Source: Lacisediminihabitans changchengi (lineage in GTDB: Bacteria; Actinomycetota; Actinomycetes; Actinomycetales; Microbacteriaceae). From it: a stretch of DNA of 64,000 bases. The position numbers were made by a program, and so were the translations under genes. Below, one piece after another: positions 51,061 through 60,476 of this stretch. Each line of letters opens with the position of its first letter. The stretch's first letter is position 1. Below the pieces are notes generated by a model, which saw nothing but the letters and a program-made list of their open reading frames with translations, was not told the DNA's origin and ran no database searches. The stretch is from the NCBI RefSeq assembly GCF_016634425.1, contig NZ_JAEPES010000001.1, positions 1,061,183 to 1,125,182 on the forward strand. Reading direction: 5' to 3'.

Positions 51061-52374
51061 ATGTCTGACGCCACCCAGTACGACGAACTCGACGCCACCG
51101 CGCGCATCGCCCGCGACCTGATCCGCTTCGACACCACCAACTACGGCGGCGGCAAATCCAACGGGGAGACGGATGCGGCCGAGTACGTCGCCTCGCACCT
51201 GACGCGCATCGGGCTCCAGCCGGAGCTGTTCGAATCCGAGCCCGGCCGGGTGAGCGTCGTGGCACGCGTGGAGGGTGCCGACCGCAGCAAACCTGCCCTG
51301 GTCGTGCACGGCCACACCGACGTCGTGCCCGCCCAGCCGGATAACTGGAGCGTCGACCCCTTCGGCGGCGTCATCAAAGACGGGCTGCTCTGGGGCCGCG
51401 GTGCCGTCGACATGAAGAACATGGACGCCATGATGCTCACGGCGCTCGACGACATCCTGAGCTCCGGCCGCCAACCCGCCCGGGATTTGGTGGTGGCGTT
51501 CTTCGCCGACGAGGAGAACGGCGGCGTCTACGGCTCGCACTACCTGGTGCGCGAACGTCCGGAGCTCTTCGCCGGCGCGACCGAGGCGATCAGCGAAGTG
51601 GGCGGATACTCGGTGACCCTCAACGGCAAGCGGGCGTACCTGCTGCAGACCGGCGAGAAGGCGCTCATCTGGATCAAGCTGGTCGCCCGCGGCACGGCCG
51701 CCCACGGTTCGCAGATGATGCGCGACAACGCGGTCACCAAACTCGCCGCCGCGGTCGCGACCATCGGCACCCAAGAGTGGCCGATCCGCCTCACCGAGAC
51801 GACGACCGAGCTGATCACCGAGCTCGCCGGCATCCTGAACATCGACCCTCAGACGGTCGGACCGGATGAGGTGGCCCTCGCCACCGGATCGACCAGTCGA
51901 TTCATCCAGGCTTCGCTGCGTACCACCACCAACCCGACCGTGCTGACCGCCGGCTACAAGCACAACGTGATCCCCGACACCGCAGAGGCGCTGATCGACA
52001 TTCGCACCCTGCCTGGTGAAGAGGATGCCGTGCTCGCGCAGGTGCAAGAACTGGTCGGCCCCGACATCGAGATCGTCGTGCTGCACCGCGACATCGGGCT
52101 CGAAACCGCCTTCTCGGGGGAGCTCGTCGACGCCATGACGTCGACGCTGCAGGCCCACGACCCGGGCGCTCCCGTGCTGCCGTACCTGCTGTCGGGCGGC
52201 ACCGACAATAAGGCACTGTCGACCCTGGGCATCAAAGGCTACGGGTTCGCCCCGCTCAAGCTGCCCGCCGACCTCGACTTTCCGGCGATGTTCCATGGCG
52301 TTGACGAGCGAGTGCCGCTCGACGCGTTAGTGTTTGGCAGGCACGTTCTGACGGACCTGCTGCTGAATTACTGA
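51061..52374 (+). CDS. M20-family metallopeptidase
   Basis: 437 residues from ATG 51061. Metal and catalytic motifs of M20/ArgE/DapE: VVHGHTDVVPAQPDNW, LLWGRGAVDMKNMD, FFADEENGGVYGSHYL, with the dimerisation domain near GTAAHGSQMM and the last metal ligand in FHGVDERVPL. It cleaves a dipeptide or N-acyl amino acid in the cytoplasm. Substrate not predictable. Followed 13 nt later by uppP. Confidence 0.92.
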   Translation: MSDATQYDELDATARIARDLIRFDTTNYGGGKSNGETDAAEYVASHLTRIGLQPELFESEPGRVSVVARVEGADRSKPALVVHGHTDVVPAQPDNWSVDPFGGVIKDGLLWGRGAVDMKNMDAMMLTALDDILSSGRQPARDLVVAFFADEENGGVYGSHYLVRERPELFAGATEAISEVGGYSVTLNGKRAYLLQTGEKALIWIKLVARGTAAHGSQMMRDNAVTKLAAAVATIGTQEWPIRLTETTTELITELAGILNIDPQTVGPDEVALATGSTSRFIQASLRTTTNPTVLTAGYKHNVIPDTAEALIDIRTLPGEEDAVLAQVQELVGPDIEIVVLHRDIGLETAFSGELVDAMTSTLQAHDPGAPVLPYLLSGGTDNKALSTLGIKGYGFAPLKLPADLDFPAMFHGVDERVPLDALVFGRHVLTDLLLNY

Positions 52375-52387
52375 CAGGTAGGTTCTC

Positions 52388-53221
52388 GTGGGCTTCATCA
52401 ACGCCATCATCCTCGGGATCGTTCAGGGGCTGACCGAGTTCCTGCCGATCTCCTCCAGCGCTCACGTGCGAATCGTGGGGGAGTTGTTGGGACTCGGTGC
52501 CGACCCGGGGGCGGCATTCACCGCGATCATCCAGCTCGGCACCGAGGCGGCTGTCGTCGTCTACTTCGCGGCTGATATCTGGAAGATCATCTCGCGCTGG
52601 TTCCTGGCGCTGTTCGGGCGCATCCCGCGGAATGACCCGAGCGCGAAGATGGGCTGGTTCATCATCTTCGGGTCGATCCCGATCGTCATCCTGGGGCTCC
52701 TCTTCCAGAAGACCATCGAGACCACGTTCCGCTCGCTCTGGATCATCGCCGTCACCCTCATCGTCTTCGGCATTCTGCTCGGCATCGCCGACTATGTCGG
52801 GGCGAAGAAGCGTCGCCTCAAAGACCTGACCATCCCGCACGCCGCGGTATTCGGGGTTGCTCAGTCGTTCGCCCTCATCCCCGGCGTCTCCCGCTCGGGC
52901 GGCACCATCACCGCCGGGTTGTTCCTTGGCTACGAGCGCGCCGCCGCCGCCCGCTACTCATTTCTCCTCGCCATTCCCGCGGTGTTCGGCAGTGGGCTGT
53001 ACGAGCTGTACAAGACGGTCAAGTCGCCGACCACCGAGTACTTCACCGGTGCCGAGATCGCCGTCGCGACCGTCGTTGCGTTCGTCGTTGGCCTCGTCGT
53101 GATCGCGTTCTTCATGAACTACATCTCGAAGCGCTCGTTCCTTCCCTTCGTGATCTACCGCATCCTGCTCGGCATCGCCCTCATCGCGCTGCTCGCCAGC
53201 GGAGTCATCGCCGCCAACTGA
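52388..53221 (+). CDS. uppP: Undecaprenyl-diphosphate phosphatase
   Basis: 277 residues from GTG 52388. BacA/UppP family: [20 protein letters not shown] with the catalytic Glu, and [17 protein letters not shown], with seven or so helices. It removes a phosphate from undecaprenyl pyrophosphate, recycling the lipid carrier for peptidoglycan and the envelope glycans encoded here. Gives basal bacitracin tolerance in other bacteria. Confidence 0.95.
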   Translation: MGFINAIILGIVQGLTEFLPISSSAHVRIVGELLGLGADPGAAFTAIIQLGTEAAVVVYFAADIWKIISRWFLALFGRIPRNDPSAKMGWFIIFGSIPIVILGLLFQKTIETTFRSLWIIAVTLIVFGILLGIADYVGAKKRRLKDLTIPHAAVFGVAQSFALIPGVSRSGGTITAGLFLGYERAAAARYSFLLAIPAVFGSGLYELYKTVKSPTTEYFTGAEIAVATVVAFVVGLVVIAFFMNYISKRSFLPFVIYRILLGIALIALLASGVIAAN

Positions 53222-53298
53222 GGCGTGCACGGGTAGGCTCAGCGAAACGGGTCCGCGACTTCGCAGCGCCGCCGCGCAGCACCGATCACGGAAGTCCG

Positions 53299-54021
53299 AT
53301 GAGCGACGACGCCTTCGACACTGCACGGCGCGAACTGCTGCACTCGCGCGACAGCACGGCCGACCTCTGCAGACCGTTCCTCTCCGTTGTTCCCACCACC
53401 GGAGTCGCCCTGGCGGTACTGGCTAGTCGGGTGGGCCCGTCCACCATCTGCTCGACGGATGACCTCTCCTCTCGTCTCGACGAGATGCAATTCGACCTCG
53501 GCCAGGGGCCGTGTTGGGAATCGATGGCGAACCGCGCTCCGGTTCTGCATCCGGATCTCCGGTCCGAAGCCGACACCCCGTGGCCGGCGTTCGCCGAGGC
53601 GGTCAGTCGGGAGCCGATCGCGTCAATCTTCGCGTTCCCGCTTTCTGTCGGGGGTGTGGACATCGGGGCCGTTGATCTGTATTCATCAACAGCACAGCAG
53701 CTCAGCGATAACCAGATCACTCGGGTGTCGGTGCTCGCCGAACTCGCTTCGTGGCAGGTGCTGCGCCGTCTGCTCAACGACAGTCACGACGACAGCGAGA
53801 GCGGATCCCGCTACTCCCGCCACGAGGTTCACCAGGCGACGGGAATGGTGCTGGTGCAGCTCGACATCGCCGCCGACGACGCGATGCTGCTGCTGCGCGC
53901 CCACGCCTTCAGCTCCGCCAAGACAGTAAGAGAGATTGCAAATGATGTGGTCGAGCGACGGCTGGTGTTCTCCACCGATGCCCCCGAAACCCGTGGACGA
54001 GACGGTGATGCAGATGCATAG
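53299..54021 (+). CDS. GAF and ANTAR domain regulator (first of two)
   Basis: 240 residues from ATG 53299. A GAF domain spans about residues 40-155 (FDLGQGPCWESMANRAPVLH, IFAFPLSVGGVDIGAVDLYS). The C-terminal ANTAR domain (VHQATGMVLVQLDIAADDAM, ARAHAFS-type helix) binds RNA hairpins to prevent transcription termination. A ligand-sensing antiterminator is the expected role. The second GAF-ANTAR gene starts 9 nt later. Confidence 0.9.
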   Translation: MSDDAFDTARRELLHSRDSTADLCRPFLSVVPTTGVALAVLASRVGPSTICSTDDLSSRLDEMQFDLGQGPCWESMANRAPVLHPDLRSEADTPWPAFAEAVSREPIASIFAFPLSVGGVDIGAVDLYSSTAQQLSDNQITRVSVLAELASWQVLRRLLNDSHDDSESGSRYSRHEVHQATGMVLVQLDIAADDAMLLLRAHAFSSAKTVREIANDVVERRLVFSTDAPETRGRDGDADA

Positions 54022-54030
54022 ACTGAGCCA

Positions 54031-54744
54031 ATGGTGACCGAATCGCGCGAAGAGCGCTTGGTCGGCGCCTTCGTCAGGCTTGCCGACACCCTGGTGGCCG
54101 GGTATGACGTCGTCGACCTGTTGCAGACGTTGATCGAATCCAGCGCGCAACTCCTGGATGCCTCGGCCGCGGGCCTGATGCTGGCCGACGACAAAGGAGA
54201 GCTCGCGCTCGTCGCCGCTACCAGCGAGCGGAGCCGGCTGGTCGAGATGATGCAGCTCAGCTCCGGCAACGGTCCGTGTCTGGAGGCATTCGTCTGCGGT
54301 GAGGTGGTCGTGGTGAGTGACATCGCCGCGGAGGCGGCGCGCTGGCCCGAATTCGCCGAAGAGGCGCTTGCCCAGGGATTCAGATCGATCCATTGCGTAC
54401 CGATGAGGCTCCGCGGCTCCATCATCGGAACGGTGAACCTGTTCCGGGCCGCTACGGGAAGCCTCACCGCGGTGGACGCTGCCGCAGCACAGGGGCTCGC
54501 CGATGTCGCGACCATCGGCATCCTTCAGGAGCGAGCCATCCGCGAGAGCGAAGTGGCCCGCGAGCAGTTGCAGAACGCGCTTGAGAGTCGTGTCGTCATC
54601 GAACAGGCCAAGGGCGTGATCGCTCAGCTGCGCGCCGTGGACATGGACTTAGCGTTCACGTTGCTGCGTGCCCATGCACGGAACACCGGACGGAACCTCC
54701 GTGATGTGGCCGCCGACGTGGTGGATCGGTCATTGGCTCTCTGA
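54031..54744 (+). CDS. GAF and ANTAR domain regulator (second of two)
   Basis: 237 residues from ATG 54031. GAF domain residues about 20-160 (LLDASAAGLMLADDKGELAL, GNGPCLEAFVCGEVVVVSDI), then ANTAR (ESRVVIEQAKGVIAQLRAVD and FTLLRAHARNTGRNLRDVAA). Closely related in layout to the preceding gene, probably by an old duplication; they may form heterodimers. RNA targets not identified in the window. Confidence 0.92.
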   Translation: MVTESREERLVGAFVRLADTLVAGYDVVDLLQTLIESSAQLLDASAAGLMLADDKGELALVAATSERSRLVEMMQLSSGNGPCLEAFVCGEVVVVSDIAAEAARWPEFAEEALAQGFRSIHCVPMRLRGSIIGTVNLFRAATGSLTAVDAAAAQGLADVATIGILQERAIRESEVAREQLQNALESRVVIEQAKGVIAQLRAVDMDLAFTLLRAHARNTGRNLRDVAADVVDRSLAL

Positions 54745-54851
54745 CGACCTGTGTCGAAACATTTCGTTCCGCGCGGTGCATAACGCGAGTAGCGTTCACT
54801 GCAGCGCCCCAGACCCCGGTGATCCAAGTATTTCTCCCGAGGGGTTCCGGA

Positions 54852-55037
54852 ATGTCGATCGATGAAGAGCAGACCGGCTTGCCCGATGGCTCGCTCGCGG
54901 GGATGTCCATGACCGACGCGCCGATATCGGTGATTATTCAGGCGCTGACGACGTCGGCAAGGTCATATTCGAGCGCCGAGGCCCGGCAGGCAGAAGACGA
55001 CGCCACCGATTTCGAATGGGACGTGATGCTCGGTTGA
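54852..55037 (+). CDS. Small acidic hypothetical protein
   Basis: 61 residues from ATG 54852 after a GAGGGG-like run. Acidic, no Cys, no membrane segment; has PISVIIQALTTSARSYSSAE and ends ATDFEWDVMLG. No family. It sits between the GAF-ANTAR genes and mshC. Possibly a real small gene; weak evidence. Confidence 0.4.
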   Translation: MSIDEEQTGLPDGSLAGMSMTDAPISVIIQALTTSARSYSSAEARQAEDDATDFEWDVMLG

Positions 55038-55095
55038 CCGCACACCGTTGCGGGCGGCGACACTGTCGCCCGTAGACTCTTCCGGTGATCACAGC

Positions 55096-56322
55096 GTGAA
55101 GTCCTGGCACAGACCCGACGTCCCGACGGTGCCCGGCACCGGACCCATCCCGACCGTCTATGACTCCTCGACCGACGAACTGCAGTCGGTCGGAGGCGAC
55201 GGACCGGCAAGCCTCTACGTCTGCGGCATCACCCCGTACGACGCCACCCACCTGGGTCACGCGGCCACCTACCTGGCCTTCGACACGCTGCAGCGGCTCT
55301 GGCTCGACGCCGGCCTCGAGGTGCACTACGTGCAGAACTCGACGGATGTCGACGATCCGCTGCTCGAACGCGCCGCACGTGATGGCGTGGACTGGCGCAC
55401 CCTCGCCGCCGGGCAGATCGACGTGTTCCGTGGCGACATGGAGAGCCTGCGCATCCTGCCGCCCGAGCGCTACATCGCGGTTACCGAAGTGATCGACGAG
55501 ATCGCCGCGGGCGTGCACGATCTGCTCGTCAGCGGGGTGGCGTACCCCGTCGACAGCGAGGATGCCGCCCAAGACCTGTATTTCGACAGCGCCGCCGACT
55601 CATCGCCCTGGTTCCTCGGGCAGGAGAGTCGCCTCGACCGGGCCAACATGTTGGAGCTCAGCGCCGAGCGCGGCGGCGATCCCGCACGGCCGGGCAAGCG
55701 GCATCCGCTCGATCCGCTGCTCTGGCGTTCGGCCCGCGCAGGCGAGCCGTCGTGGGAGACCGTGCTCGGCGCCGGACGCCCGGGCTGGCACATCGAGTGC
55801 GCGGTCATCGCGTTGAACCACCTGCCGTCGCCGGTCACCGTCAACGGCGGCGGGTCGGATCTCATCTTCCCCCATCACGAATTCAGCGCCGGCCACGCGG
55901 CGGCCCTCACCGGTGAACCGCTGGCCGAGGTATATGCCCACGCCGGCATGGTCGCGTACCAGGGCGAGAAGATGAGCAAGTCGCTCGGCAACCTCGTGCT
56001 GGTCTCGGAGTTGGTCCGCGCCGGCACCGACCCGCGTGCGCTCCGTCTGGCTCTGCTCTCCGAGCACTACCGCTCCGACTGGGAGTGGACCACCGAGCAT
56101 CTCGAGATCGCCACGGCACGCCTCGCCGCGTGGACCAGGTGGGCAGCGGAAGCTGTTGCCGGCGACGGGGGAGTGGCCGAGCTTCGCACTGTGCTCAGCT
56201 TCGATCTCGACACCCCCGCCGCGCTGAAGCTCATCGATGCCCGCATCGATGCAGCACTGCCCGCCTCCACCGACCTGGTCGCCGCCATCGACGCCCTCCT
56301 CGGCATCGCCCTCGCCGGTTGA
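55096..56322 (+). CDS. mshC: L-cysteine:1D-myo-inositol 2-amino-2-deoxy-alpha-D-glucopyranoside ligase (MshC)
   Basis: 408 residues from GTG 55096 (MKSWHRPDVP), the usual length. Joins cysteine to GlcN-inositol in mycothiol synthesis, the main actinobacterial thiol. Class I synthetase signatures: LYVCGITPYDATHLGHAATY (zinc Cys and HIGH-like), the zinc ligands around GWHIECAVIAL and FPHHEF, and KMSKS in QGEKMSKSLGN. Related to CysS but shorter and lacking its tRNA-binding tail. The stop codon TGA is provided by the first base run of a dispersed repeat (see 56317). Confidence 0.95.
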   Translation: MKSWHRPDVPTVPGTGPIPTVYDSSTDELQSVGGDGPASLYVCGITPYDATHLGHAATYLAFDTLQRLWLDAGLEVHYVQNSTDVDDPLLERAARDGVDWRTLAAGQIDVFRGDMESLRILPPERYIAVTEVIDEIAAGVHDLLVSGVAYPVDSEDAAQDLYFDSAADSSPWFLGQESRLDRANMLELSAERGGDPARPGKRHPLDPLLWRSARAGEPSWETVLGAGRPGWHIECAVIALNHLPSPVTVNGGGSDLIFPHHEFSAGHAAALTGEPLAEVYAHAGMVAYQGEKMSKSLGNLVLVSELVRAGTDPRALRLALLSEHYRSDWEWTTEHLEIATARLAAWTRWAAEAVAGDGGVAELRTVLSFDLDTPAALKLIDARIDAALPASTDLVAAIDALLGIALAG

Positions 56323-56362
56323 GTAGCGCACGCCGTCTACGGCGTTCGCGTATCGAAACCCC
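56317..56362 (+). repeat. Dispersed GGTTGAGTAGC repeat, copy 1
   Basis: 46 bp starting GGTTGAGTAGCGCACGCCG and ending GTATCGAAACCCC, with an internal CGCCG/CGGCG dyad. It begins inside the last codons of mshC, so GGT-TGA ends the gene. Confidence 0.85.
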
Positions 56363-56377
56363 ACACTGCGCTCCGCT

Positions 56378-56423
56378 GGTTGAGTAGCGCACGCCGTCCA
56401 CGGCGTTCGCGTATCGAAACCCC
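56378..56423 (+). repeat. Dispersed GGTTGAGTAGC repeat, copy 2
   Basis: 46 bp, direct copy of 56317-56362 with a single T-to-C difference in the central GCCGTC(T/C)ACGG part. 15 bp separate the two copies. Confidence 0.85.
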
Positions 56424-56429
56424 GCGCCA

Positions 56430-56470
56430 GGTTTCAACACGCGTCCTCGTCTCTCGGGCGCTACTCAACC
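56430..56470 (-). repeat. Dispersed GGTTGAGTAGC repeat, inverted copy 3
   Basis: On the minus strand it starts GGTTGAGTAGCGCCCGAGAG and ends with GTTGAAACC, the same ends as copies 1 and 2 but a different middle (GAGAGACGAGGACGCG). With copy 2 it forms a large inverted pair that could fold at the convergent mshC/PAC2 3' ends. Confidence 0.75.
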
Positions 56471-56484
56471 AACGGTGCAGCGAC

Positions 56485-57477
56485 CTACTCCTTCGGCCGC
56501 CAGTCATCCGAACCGGGAGGACCCGTCGGGCCACCCTGGTCTTTGCCGCCGGCCTTGCCGTCTCTCCGGCGCAGGTAGCGCTCGAACTCCTGAGCGATCG
56601 CCTCGCCGCTCGCCTCGGGGGAATCCACCGTGTCGCGCGCTTGCTCGAGCTGCGAGATGTAGCTCGCCATGTCGTCGTCGTCGGCGGCGAGTGCGTCGAT
56701 GCCGCTCTCCCAGGCTGCCGACTCCTCCACGAGATCGCCGCGGGGGATGACCACGTCGATGATCTCCTCGAGCTTGTCGATGATCGCGAGCGTCGCTTTG
56801 GGCGATGGCGCGTTGTGAACGTAGTGGGGAACGGATGCCCAGATCGAGACCGTAGGAATCCCCGCCTTCTCGGCAGCGTCGCCCAGCACGCTGAGGATGC
56901 CGACCGGACCCTCGTAGGTCGACCGCTCCACACTCAACTCGGCCCGGAGATCCGCGTTCTCGCTGCCGACGAACACACTGATCGGTCGGGTATGTGGCAC
57001 GTCGGCGAGCATCGCCCCGAGCATCACGATTCCGGTGATACCGGTCTCGGTGATCGTCTCCATCAGTTCGGCGGTGAAGCTGCGCCAGTTGCGCGACGGC
57101 TCGGTGCCCAGCAGCAGGTAGATGTTGGAGGAGTTGTCGCCGATCCCGTCGAGCTCGTCGCCCTCGTCCTGGCCCTCTAAAGCCTCGGCCGCCGCACGGT
57201 CCTGCTGAACCTTGAGCGCCGTGGGTCCGTACACGGTCACGTTCGGCCAGGTCAGCTGCTTATGTCCGTCGTCATCGATGGACACCATGGGTCGATTGAA
57301 TTGGAAATCGAAGTAGCGTTCCGCGTCGATCTCGGAGATGGGGTAGACGTCGAGCTGCTCTTTGAGCGAGCGCACGGCACCGCTTGCCGCCTCTCCGGCA
57401 TCATTCCAGCCTTCGAAGGCCACCACCAGCAGTCGGCCGCTCAGCATTCCCGAGCCGCGCATCCCTGAGTCAGTCAC
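56485..57477 (-). CDS. PAC2-family protein
   Basis: 330 residues from GTG 57477. Starts with LLVVAFEGWNDAGEAASGAV, the PAC2 hallmark; also GTEPSRNWRSFTAELMETI, VMLGAMLADVPHTRP and YEGPVGILSVL. Proteins of this family relate to proteasome assembly chaperone 2; in actinobacteria their role is unclear. The C-terminal 50 residues are charged and low-complexity. Divergent from the HAD gene with about 80 bp between. Confidence 0.9.
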   Translation of the reverse strand: MTDSGMRGSGMLSGRLLVVAFEGWNDAGEAASGAVRSLKEQLDVYPISEIDAERYFDFQFNRPMVSIDDDGHKQLTWPNVTVYGPTALKVQQDRAAAEALEGQDEGDELDGIGDNSSNIYLLLGTEPSRNWRSFTAELMETITETGITGIVMLGAMLADVPHTRPISVFVGSENADLRAELSVERSTYEGPVGILSVLGDAAEKAGIPTVSIWASVPHYVHNAPSPKATLAIIDKLEEIIDVVIPRGDLVEESAAWESGIDALAADDDDMASYISQLEQARDTVDSPEASGEAIAQEFERYLRRRDGKAGGKDQGGPTGPPGSDDWRPKE

Positions 57478-57558
57478 ATGTTCTCCCTGCCCGGTGCCGA
57501 CGGCGGCCCGTTGCCATTCGTCAAGGATAGAACCCCGTCCCGTCTAAACTCGGATTCC

Positions 57559-58293
57559 GTGAATGATCTGCTGCCCGCCGCCGTGCTCTGGGACATGGAC
57601 GGCACTCTCGTCGACACCGAGCCGTTCTGGCTCGCCGCCGAGGAGGAGCTTGTCAGTTCTTTTGGTGGAACCTGGACGCACGACGACGGGCTCGCCCTGG
57701 TCGGCTCCGGTCTCGACCATTCGGCGGCCGTTCTCCGGGGGCGCGGAGTAGATCTTCCCGAGATGGAGATCATCGACTGGCTGACCGATCGCGTGCAGTC
57801 ACGCATCGAGAGCTCGGTGACATGGCGCCCCGGCGCCCTCGAGCTCCTGCGCTCGGTGCGTGAGGCCGGCATCCCGACTGCTCTGGTCACGATGTCGATC
57901 AGCCGCATGGCTCGACATGTCGCCTCCCTGCTGCCCTTCGACGGTTTCGATCTCGTGCTCGCCGGAGACGAGGTCGCCCACAGCAAGCCCCACCCGGAGC
58001 CATACCTTCACGCCGCACGGGTGCTCGGGGTTTCTGCGCTCGACTGTGTCGCCATCGAGGATTCGGTCACCGGCCTCGCCGCTGCCGTTGCCTCGGGTGC
58101 GGTCTCGGTTGGCGTGCCCCTTCATTCCCCGCTGACCGAGGGGCTCGGCTACACGATCTGGCCGACCCTCGCCGGTAAGACCGTCGCCGACCTCGGAGAC
58201 CTCTTCAGGTCGTCCCGAGACGGCGCAGCGAAATCTGACGCAATGAAATCCGACGCCGAGAATTCCGGCGCCGAGAAAGCAGGTGCGGCATGA
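57559..58293 (+). CDS. HAD-family phosphatase
   Basis: 244 residues from GTG 57559. TAAACT at 57545-57550 lies 8 nt before the GTG and looks like a -10 box, so the message may be leaderless; this decides the start over an open frame reaching 57478. HAD motifs: LWDMDGTLVDTE (nucleophile Asp), TALVTMS, KPHPEPYLHAARVL and VAIEDSVTGLAAA. Beta-phosphoglucomutase-like subgroup; substrate unknown. The tail has a repeated (A/S)DA-type stretch. Overlaps trmI by 4 nt. Confidence 0.88.
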   Translation: MNDLLPAAVLWDMDGTLVDTEPFWLAAEEELVSSFGGTWTHDDGLALVGSGLDHSAAVLRGRGVDLPEMEIIDWLTDRVQSRIESSVTWRPGALELLRSVREAGIPTALVTMSISRMARHVASLLPFDGFDLVLAGDEVAHSKPHPEPYLHAARVLGVSALDCVAIEDSVTGLAAAVASGAVSVGVPLHSPLTEGLGYTIWPTLAGKTVADLGDLFRSSRDGAAKSDAMKSDAENSGAEKAGAA

Positions 58294-59300
58294 CCGCAGA
58301 ACGCCGCCAAAGCGGTCCATTCCGTGCGGGCGACCGCGTGCAGCTCACCGGCCCCAAGGGTCGCCTCAATACCATCACCCTCGAGGTGGGCGCGGTCTTC
58401 CACACCCACCGCGGAATGGTCCAGCACGACGATCTGATCGGCCTGCAGGATGCCTCCGTGGTGACGGCGACAAACGGCGACGAGTACCTCGCCCTCCGCC
58501 CGCTTCTCGGCGACTTCGTCATGTCGATGCCGCGGGGCGCGGCGATCGTCTACCCGAAGGATGCGGCGCAGATCCTGAGCCTGGGCGACATCTTCCCGGG
58601 TGCCACCGTGGTGGAGGCCGGAGTCGGGTCGGGCGCATTGAGCCTCTGGCTGCTTCGCGGCATCGGTCCGAGCGGCCGACTCGCCTCGTTTGAACGTCGA
58701 GACGAGTTCGCCACCGTGGCCAAGGCCAACGTGACCACCTTCCTCGGGGCTGAGCCCGAGAACTGGAGCGTCACCGTCGGAGACCTCGCCGATGCCCTGC
58801 CGTCCACGGTCGAACCGGGAACTGTCGACCGTGTCGTGCTCGACATGCTCGCCCCGTGGGAGAACCTCGACGTCGTCGCCGACGCGCTCACCCCCGGCGG
58901 CGTTCTGCTCTGTTACATCGCCACCGTCACGCAGCTCTCCCGCGTTGCCGAGGCCATCCGTTCGACCGGCCTGTTCACCGACCCGGATTCCTCCGAGACC
59001 ATGGTGCGCGGCTGGCACGTCGAGGGGCTCGCCGTGCGGCCAGACCATCGCATGGTTGCGCACACCGGGTTCCTTTTGACCGCCCGCCGGCTCGCGCCAG
59101 ACACCGTTGTGCCGCAGCTGAAGCGCCGACCATCGAAGACCGACTTCAGTGACGAGGATGTCGAGGCCTGGACGCCGGGCGCGCTCGGTGACCGCACCGC
59201 AACCGACAAGCGCCTCCGCCGCACCGCGCGTGCAGCGCAGCACGCCGCCGAGCAGGCCATTGCCGCCGAGGCCGCCGCGAAAGACGAGCCTCCGGCATAA
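58290..59300 (+). CDS. trmI: tRNA (adenine-N1)-methyltransferase TrmI
   Basis: 336 residues from ATG 58290, overlapping the HAD gene (ATGA). N-terminal beta domain (FRAGDRVQLTGPKGRLNTIT), then the methyltransferase core with SAM motif GATVVEAGVGSGALSLWLL, IGPSGRLASFERRDEFATVA and VDRVVLDMLAPW. Makes m1A58 in the tRNA T-loop. The C-terminal 60 residues are charged and Ala-rich. Same order (HAD, trmI, FKBP, pafBC, tat) is common in this bacterial family. Confidence 0.92.
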   Translation: MTAERRQSGPFRAGDRVQLTGPKGRLNTITLEVGAVFHTHRGMVQHDDLIGLQDASVVTATNGDEYLALRPLLGDFVMSMPRGAAIVYPKDAAQILSLGDIFPGATVVEAGVGSGALSLWLLRGIGPSGRLASFERRDEFATVAKANVTTFLGAEPENWSVTVGDLADALPSTVEPGTVDRVVLDMLAPWENLDVVADALTPGGVLLCYIATVTQLSRVAEAIRSTGLFTDPDSSETMVRGWHVEGLAVRPDHRMVAHTGFLLTARRLAPDTVVPQLKRRPSKTDFSDEDVEAWTPGALGDRTATDKRLRRTARAAQHAAEQAIAAEAAAKDEPPA

Positions 59301-59360
59301 CCCTAGAATTACCTAGTTGCATCGATCGGCATCACCCCTGCACAACCGAAATGAGGATTC

Positions 59361-60338
59361 GTGCGCAAGACAACGGCACTCCTAGCTGCCTTCGCCATTC
59401 TCGCGGGCCTGACCGCCTGCACGGGAACCTCCACGTTGGTGAAGGACGGTTCCGTCGCCGGCTGCACGCCGAGCGCAGCGCCGTCCGGTGCAGCGTCCGA
59501 ATCGGTGAAGGCCAGCGGCGTTCTGAAGAAGGCGCCGAAGGTGAGCTTCCCGACGCCGTTGCACGTCACGAAGACGCAGACCTCCGTGCTCGTCTCGGGC
59601 AAGGGCAAGCCGATGACCGCGGGGGAGTCCGCGTTCTACGACCTCACCATCCTCAACGGCCGCACCGGCAAGGTCGTCGCCAAGGGCAACTACGACACCG
59701 TGGGTGACGGCTTCTCGACCATTGCAAAGGGCGCGGCATTCGATGCCGTGACCAAGGGTCTCGAGTGCGCGCAGGGCAACTCCCGCATTGCGATCGTCGC
59801 CACCTCCAAAGACGGTCACGACGACAAGCCGTACCAGGGCATCCGCAAGTCCGACTCCCTGGTCTTCGTGCTCGATGTCACCAAGAGCTTCCCCGCTCAG
59901 GCCACAGGGTTCAACCGCCTCCCGCTGAACGGCCTGCCCTCGGTCGTCACCACCAAGACCGGCCAGCCCGGCATTCAGCTCCCCGCGGGCAAGGAGCCCA
60001 CCACCTACACCAAAGAACTGCTGCGGCAGGGAACCGGCCCGAAGACCAAGAAAGACAGCTTCATCGTCGCGAAGTACACGGCGATCAGTTGGAAAGACCA
60101 GACGGTCTTCGATTCGAGCTGGACCATCGGTGAGGGCCAGGCCAAGGTGATCGGCCTCGGTAACGCCGGCGTCGTCGCCGGCCTTCGCGCCGGGCTGATC
60201 GGCCAGAAGGTCGGGTCTCGCGTACTCCTGGTCGTTCCGCCGAAGCTCGCCGTCAGCGACGGCAGCGACCAGACGGTCACCGTTCCCACCGGCACAACGC
60301 TGGTGTACGTCGTCGACATCCTCGGCATCGCGCAGTAG
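59361..60338 (+). CDS. FKBP-type peptidyl-prolyl isomerase lipoprotein
   Basis: 325 residues from GTG 59361 with GAGG 6 nt before it. Lipoprotein signal with lipobox LTAC at residues about 17-20. Two FKBP-like halves: the first around KPMTAGESAFYDLTIL, less typical; the second with DSFIVAKYTAISWKDQTVFDS-like start (FDSSW), VVAGLRAGLIGQKVGSRVLL and VPPKLA. It should help fold exported proteins at the outer membrane face of the cytoplasmic membrane. Second domain looks complete. Confidence 0.9.
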   Translation: MRKTTALLAAFAILAGLTACTGTSTLVKDGSVAGCTPSAAPSGAASESVKASGVLKKAPKVSFPTPLHVTKTQTSVLVSGKGKPMTAGESAFYDLTILNGRTGKVVAKGNYDTVGDGFSTIAKGAAFDAVTKGLECAQGNSRIAIVATSKDGHDDKPYQGIRKSDSLVFVLDVTKSFPAQATGFNRLPLNGLPSVVTTKTGQPGIQLPAGKEPTTYTKELLRQGTGPKTKKDSFIVAKYTAISWKDQTVFDSSWTIGEGQAKVIGLGNAGVVAGLRAGLIGQKVGSRVLLVVPPKLAVSDGSDQTVTVPTGTTLVYVVDILGIAQ

Positions 60339-60476
60339 AGCTCGACCCCGAAACGGGCGATCTTCCCGTAGCGTTGCGCGGGTAGTCTGTCGACAGCAGT
60401 TGTCGACAGCAATGTGCGACACAGCTCTGTTCACCGACACAGGCCGAGTGTCTCCCTTCTAACCAGGATCTCTCTC

